Assembly (NCBI GenBank): GCA_947306125.1
Contig: CAMZFO010000004.1
Coordinates: forward strand, 1 to 44,704
Direction of reading: 5' to 3'
Length of the DNA stretch: 44,704 nucleotides
Source of the DNA: an uncultured Clostridia bacterium
GTDB lineage: Bacteria; Bacillota; Clostridia; Christensenellales; CAG-138
Part shown: in pieces, positions 41,627-44,704 of the stretch
Numbering within the stretch: the first letter of the stretch is position 1
How the letters are laid out: the number at the start of each line of letters is the position of its first letter
Notes under the pieces: generated by a model
Told to the model about the DNA's origin: nothing
Database searches by the model: none
Seen by the model: the letters and a program-made list of their open reading frames with translations, nothing else
Made by a program: the position numbers and the translations under genes

Positions 41627-43534
41627 ATGCGCAATATCAACGATATGTCGGTCAACGACCGGTACAGGGTGCCGAAGCCCGAAAGCATCGGAGGAGTGCC
41701 TAAGTACCTGAAGGAGCTTATCTCAAGCTTTTTCTCCCGCCTCTTCTATATTTTCCGCCTCGTGTGGGAAACGAAGCGCTCCCTGCTCTTCATAATGATA
41801 TTCATGTCGGTATTCAACGGCGTGATGCCCGTCATTGGCTCCATAATCGGCGCGAAGATAATGAACAAGCTTGCCGAGGCGTATTCGGGGGTGCAGATGG
41901 CGTTCGGCGTCATCGGCGTGCTGCTCGTGCTGCAGTTCTTCTATACCTTCGTCAATCAGGCGGTAACGAGGCTTTACGCCACAGTCACCTCCATCTCGGG
42001 CGAGCAGGTCTCAAATCACGTCAAGATGCTCATTATGGATAAGGCGCGCGAGGTGGATATGGTGAGCTACGATTCGCCCGATTTCTACGCCCGCATGGAG
42101 AACGCCAACCGCGAGGCGGGAATGCGCCCGATACAGATAATGAGCTCCACCTTCTCCGTTTTGAGCACGGTCATCAGCATTATAAGCTATATCGTCGTGC
42201 TCTTCGCCGTGAGCTGGTGGTCCCCCTGGCTCATAATACTCGTTTCGATACCGACCACGATAGTCAATTTCGTCTACCGCAAGAAGAACGTGAACTATAT
42301 GTTCTTCCGCTCCAAGAACCGCCGTCAGATGGATTATTACGCCTCCACCGTGATAGACAAGGATCTGGTGAAGGAGATAAGGATGTTCAATCTCAACTCC
42401 ACTTTCACCGGCAAATACAAGGAGGCCTTCGACGAATACTATAAGGGCCTGCGCAAGCTGAGGCTCGAGGAGTGCCTTTACGGGCTCGCGGCGGCTATGG
42501 TCACGAGCGCCGTATACTGCCTGCTCTACATATTCCTCGCAAAGGGCGTTTACCGCGGCGAATTCCCCGTCGGCGATTACGCGCTCTATACCGGCGCGAT
42601 AACGGCGATAGGCGCGGGCGTGACGAGCTTTATTGCAAGCACGGCGAGCATCTACGAGGGCACGCTCTTCATCGAAAACCTCATAAGCTTCCTCGGCGAG
42701 AAGCCGACCATAGTCCCGAGCATACCCGAGCCCCGCAAGCCCGAAAGGGGAGTGGCGCACACCATCGAATTCCGCGACGTGCGTTTCCGCTATCAGGGCC
42801 TCGATCACGACGTGTTGAAGGGCATAAATCTGACCATAAACGGCGGCGAAACGGTCGTCATAGTGGGTCTGAACGGAGCGGGCAAGACCACGCTCGTAAA
42901 GCTCCTGACAAGGCTCTACGATCCCTCCTCCGGCACGGTGCTGCTTGACGGGCACGATATAAAGGAGTACGATGTGGACGCGCTCTACGATATGTTCGGC
43001 ATCATATTCCAGGATTTCGGCAAGTACGCGGTCACCGCCGGCGAAAACATCGTGTTCGGCGATATCGAGCGCGAGGCGGGCGAGGAGGAGATGCGCGACG
43101 CCGCAAAGCGGAGCGGCGCGGACGTTTTCATAGAGAAGATGAAGAACGGCTACGATACCCCGCTCATGCGCTATTTCGAGGCGAACGGCGCGGAGCTCTC
43201 TATCGGCCAGTGGCAGAAGCTCTCCATCGCGAGGGCGTTCTACTCCGATTCGGATATACTCATACTCGACGAGCCCACCGCCTCGCTCGACCCCATGGCG
43301 GAGCAGGAGATATTCAACCGCTTCAACGAGCTCAGGGCGAACAAGACCAGCATATTCATTTCGCACCGCCTCTCCAGCGCGACTATTGCGGATAAGATAC
43401 TCGTCATGGAGGACGGGCAGATAGTCGAATGCGGCAGCCACGCGGAGCTGATGCGCGCCAAGGGCAAGTATTACACCCTCTTCTCCACTCAGGCGGCAAG
43501 GTACGTATCCGAGGCCGAACAAAAAACAGAATAA
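41627..43534 (+). CDS. ABC exporter, fused permease and ATPase (half-transporter)
   Basis: A 635-residue type IV ABC exporter half-transporter. The membrane domain (about 45-345) has six helices, and the ATPase domain follows with Walker A GLNGAGKTT (414-422), Q-loop FQD (461-463), signature LSIGQ (524-528), Walker B ILILDEP (545-551) and the ISHRL switch His. The signature deviates from LSGGQ, as in several peptide and lantibiotic exporters. It likely acts as a homodimer exporting a peptide, lipid or drug; no precursor peptide or peptidase domain was found. It is divergent from ECF module 2 and followed 75 bp later by the kinase-like gene. Confidence 0.9.
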   Translation: MRNINDMSVNDRYRVPKPESIGGVPKYLKELISSFFSRLFYIFRLVWETKRSLLFIMIFMSVFNGVMPVIGSIIGAKIMNKLAEAYSGVQMAFGVIGVLLVLQFFYTFVNQAVTRLYATVTSISGEQVSNHVKMLIMDKAREVDMVSYDSPDFYARMENANREAGMRPIQIMSSTFSVLSTVISIISYIVVLFAVSWWSPWLIILVSIPTTIVNFVYRKKNVNYMFFRSKNRRQMDYYASTVIDKDLVKEIRMFNLNSTFTGKYKEAFDEYYKGLRKLRLEECLYGLAAAMVTSAVYCLLYIFLAKGVYRGEFPVGDYALYTGAITAIGAGVTSFIASTASIYEGTLFIENLISFLGEKPTIVPSIPEPRKPERGVAHTIEFRDVRFRYQGLDHDVLKGINLTINGGETVVIVGLNGAGKTTLVKLLTRLYDPSSGTVLLDGHDIKEYDVDALYDMFGIIFQDFGKYAVTAGENIVFGDIEREAGEEEMRDAAKRSGADVFIEKMKNGYDTPLMRYFEANGAELSIGQWQKLSIARAFYSDSDILILDEPTASLDPMAEQEIFNRFNELRANKTSIFISHRLSSATIADKILVMEDGQIVECGSHAELMRAKGKYYTLFSTQAARYVSEAEQKTE

Positions 43535-43609
43535 TAACGCATCACCCGCTTTTCCCCGCGGGCAAGGTTCGAATGGCGGGGCGGGGCGGGCAGATACAGG
43601 AGGAACAGC

Positions 43610-44704
43610 ATGGAAAGCATAAAGAAATTCGAACCCCTTTTCGGCGAATGGTACGCCGAGTCGAAGATCGGCTCCGGAGGCTACGGGACGGTCTATAAGG
43701 TTTACCGCGATACCGCCGCCGGCAGGGAGTATGCCGCCGTGAAATACATATCCGTTCCGGAGGAGGAGCGGAAGGCCGCGCTCAGGAGCCAGGGCATTGA
43801 TGAAAAAAGCCTCGCCGCGCTGAGCGACGAGCGCCTTATGGACGTCAACCGCGAGCTGGCCATTGCGGAAAGGCTCCGCGGCTACCCCGATATACTCGGC
43901 TACGACGAAACGCTGACCCTTCCCAAGCCCGACGGAGTTGGCTACGACGTGTTCATACGCATGGAGTATGCGGAGAGCCTTGCGGAAAGGATGAAGCGCC
44001 TGCCCATAACCCGCGAGGAGGCCGGGCGTCTCGGCTCGCAGATCGCCACGGCGATAGAGACCTGCTCCGTTGAGGGCGTGGTCCACAGGAACGTAAAGCC
44101 CGAAAACATATTCGTCACCCCCAACGGGGATTTCAAGCTCGGCGACATGGGCAACGCGAGGATAAAGGGCGGCGACGCCTTCTACACGAGGGGCTCCGAT
44201 AACGAGAAATATCTCGCCCCTGAGGTGCTGAAGGGCGGAGCGCCGGACGAGACCTCGGACGTCTATTCGCTGGGACTCGTGCTCTACCGCGCCATGAACA
44301 AGGGGCGCATGCCCTTCATGCCCCCCGCGCCGATGCCCGTGACCGCCGCCGACAGCGAGAAGGCGAATTTCCGCCGCATTGCGGGCGCCGCGCTCCCCGC
44401 TCCCGCGGACGCGGACGAGAAGCTTTCCCGCATAATACTCAAGGCCTGCGCCTACGAGGTAAAGGACAGATACATCACCGCCAGGGAGCTGCGCCGCGCC
44501 TTTGCCGCGGAAGAGGAGCCCGAAGAGCCCACGGTCAACGCTTACATGCCCTTTGAGGAGTCGGTATCCGAGGTAAGGACGAGCCCCGAGGCGGCTCCGG
44601 AAGCGGAGCTCGCCGCGCCCGTTCCCGTGCGGGAGGAGAAGCGCGCAAAGAAGGAGAAGCCCGCAAAGAAGGAGAAGCCCGCAAAGAAGGAGAAGCCCGC
44701 AAAG
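43610..44704 (+). CDS. Serine/threonine protein kinase-like protein with altered catalytic motif, 3'-truncated by the window edge
   Basis: A protein-kinase fold from residue 12 to about 300. Present are the glycine loop GSGGYGTVYKV (21-31), the ATP-anchoring K45 in AAVKY, a likely alpha-C Glu (E82), and LGDMGNAR in place of DFG (D179). The catalytic loop reads HRN at 159-161 (HRNVKPEN), so the usual catalytic Asp of HRD is Asn; activity may be lost or reduced. After the kinase domain comes an acidic/Pro-rich tail and then KKEKPA repeats running out of the window, so the C-terminus, including any membrane or sensor domain, is missing. The start at 43610 has AGGAGG 6 nt upstream. It follows the ABC exporter on the same strand, 75 bp away. 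Confidence 0.85.
   Translation, partial: MESIKKFEPLFGEWYAESKIGSGGYGTVYKVYRDTAAGREYAAVKYISVPEEERKAALRSQGIDEKSLAALSDERLMDVNRELAIAERLRGYPDILGYDETLTLPKPDGVGYDVFIRMEYAESLAERMKRLPITREEAGRLGSQIATAIETCSVEGVVHRNVKPENIFVTPNGDFKLGDMGNARIKGGDAFYTRGSDNEKYLAPEVLKGGAPDETSDVYSLGLVLYRAMNKGRMPFMPPAPMPVTAADSEKANFRRIAGAALPAPADADEKLSRIILKACAYEVKDRYITARELRRAFAAEEEPEEPTVNAYMPFEESVSEVRTSPEAAPEAELAAPVPVREEKRAKKEKPAKKEKPAKKEKPAK
44638..44704 (+). repeat. Lys/Glu/Pro/Ala repeat at the window end
   Basis: AAGGAGAAGCCCGCAAAG-type units encode KKEKPA repeats and continue to the last base. They are part of the kinase-like gene and resemble the basic low-complexity linkers of surface or membrane proteins. Confidence 0.8.

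Noticed and set aside
42011-44086. 691-residue minus-strand ORF opposite the ABC exporter and kinase
   Set aside because: It is antisense to two well-supported genes and has no family features; the long open frame comes from codon bias of the real genes.

Overview
The window looks like a chromosomal segment of a GC-rich anaerobic Firmicute, most likely an uncultured gut Clostridia lineage; this is inference from gene content only. The evidence is the oxygen-sensitive class III ribonucleotide reductase with its activase, the clostridial bcd-etfB-etfA cassette, type I dockerins, BspA-like surface repeats, an ABC-F protein, a CD0519/CD1768-type membrane protein, paralogous ECF sigma modules, and consistent sigma-A promoters (TTGACA-like, 17 bp, TATAAT-like) with GGAGG-type ribosome sites. 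No rRNA, tRNA, CRISPR array, phage or IS gene was recognised.

Layout. 1-2960 (minus): nrdG2, a small membrane protein and nrdD (cut by the window edge), with NrdR-box-like palindromes before nrdD. 2980-5170 (plus): a two-gene operon for a serine-palmitoyltransferase-like alpha-oxoamine synthase and a short-chain dehydrogenase, behind two tandem promoters and a palindromic operator; this is the most interesting metabolic system here because it could make a sphingoid-type long-chain base. 5340-6865: an FxLYD-type lipoprotein (minus) flanked by two copies of a GC-rich hairpin, and a MmcQ/YjbR gene (plus) that looks leaderless. 6971-14154 (minus): two secreted dockerin proteins, a calcineurin-like phosphoesterase with a Pro-Thr linker and a 1530-residue multi-domain adhesin. 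14382-17480 (minus): bcd-etfB-etfA, for electron-bifurcating acyl-CoA reduction. 17541-22560 (plus): an EcsC-like/SHOCT protein, a leaderless condensation-type acyltransferase with a zinc-ribbon membrane partner, and an ABC-F ATPase with a leader that may encode a tiny peptide. 22561-33431 (plus): a repeat-rich intergenic stretch, then a 2008-residue AT-rich LRR/dockerin protein and a 1422-residue dockerin protein. 33441-35686: a LysR regulator divergent from a CD0519/CD1768-type membrane protein, sharing a dyad operator. 35802-37187 (plus): a MATE exporter. 37297-41551 (minus): two paralogous ECF sigma/membrane-regulator modules; the downstream one is a tight operon that also carries a 14-codon ORF and an Asp-box lipoprotein. 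41569-44704 (plus): an ABC exporter and a Ser/Thr kinase-like protein (cut by the window edge) that lacks the catalytic Asp of the HRD motif.

How it fits together. Much of the window is about the cell surface: four dockerin-bearing secreted proteins without any cohesin in sight, two lipoproteins, two envelope-sensing sigma modules, exporters, and two lipid- or acyl-related enzyme sets. Dispersed CCTTCCCC/GGGGAAGG hairpins sit at gene ends in at least three places.
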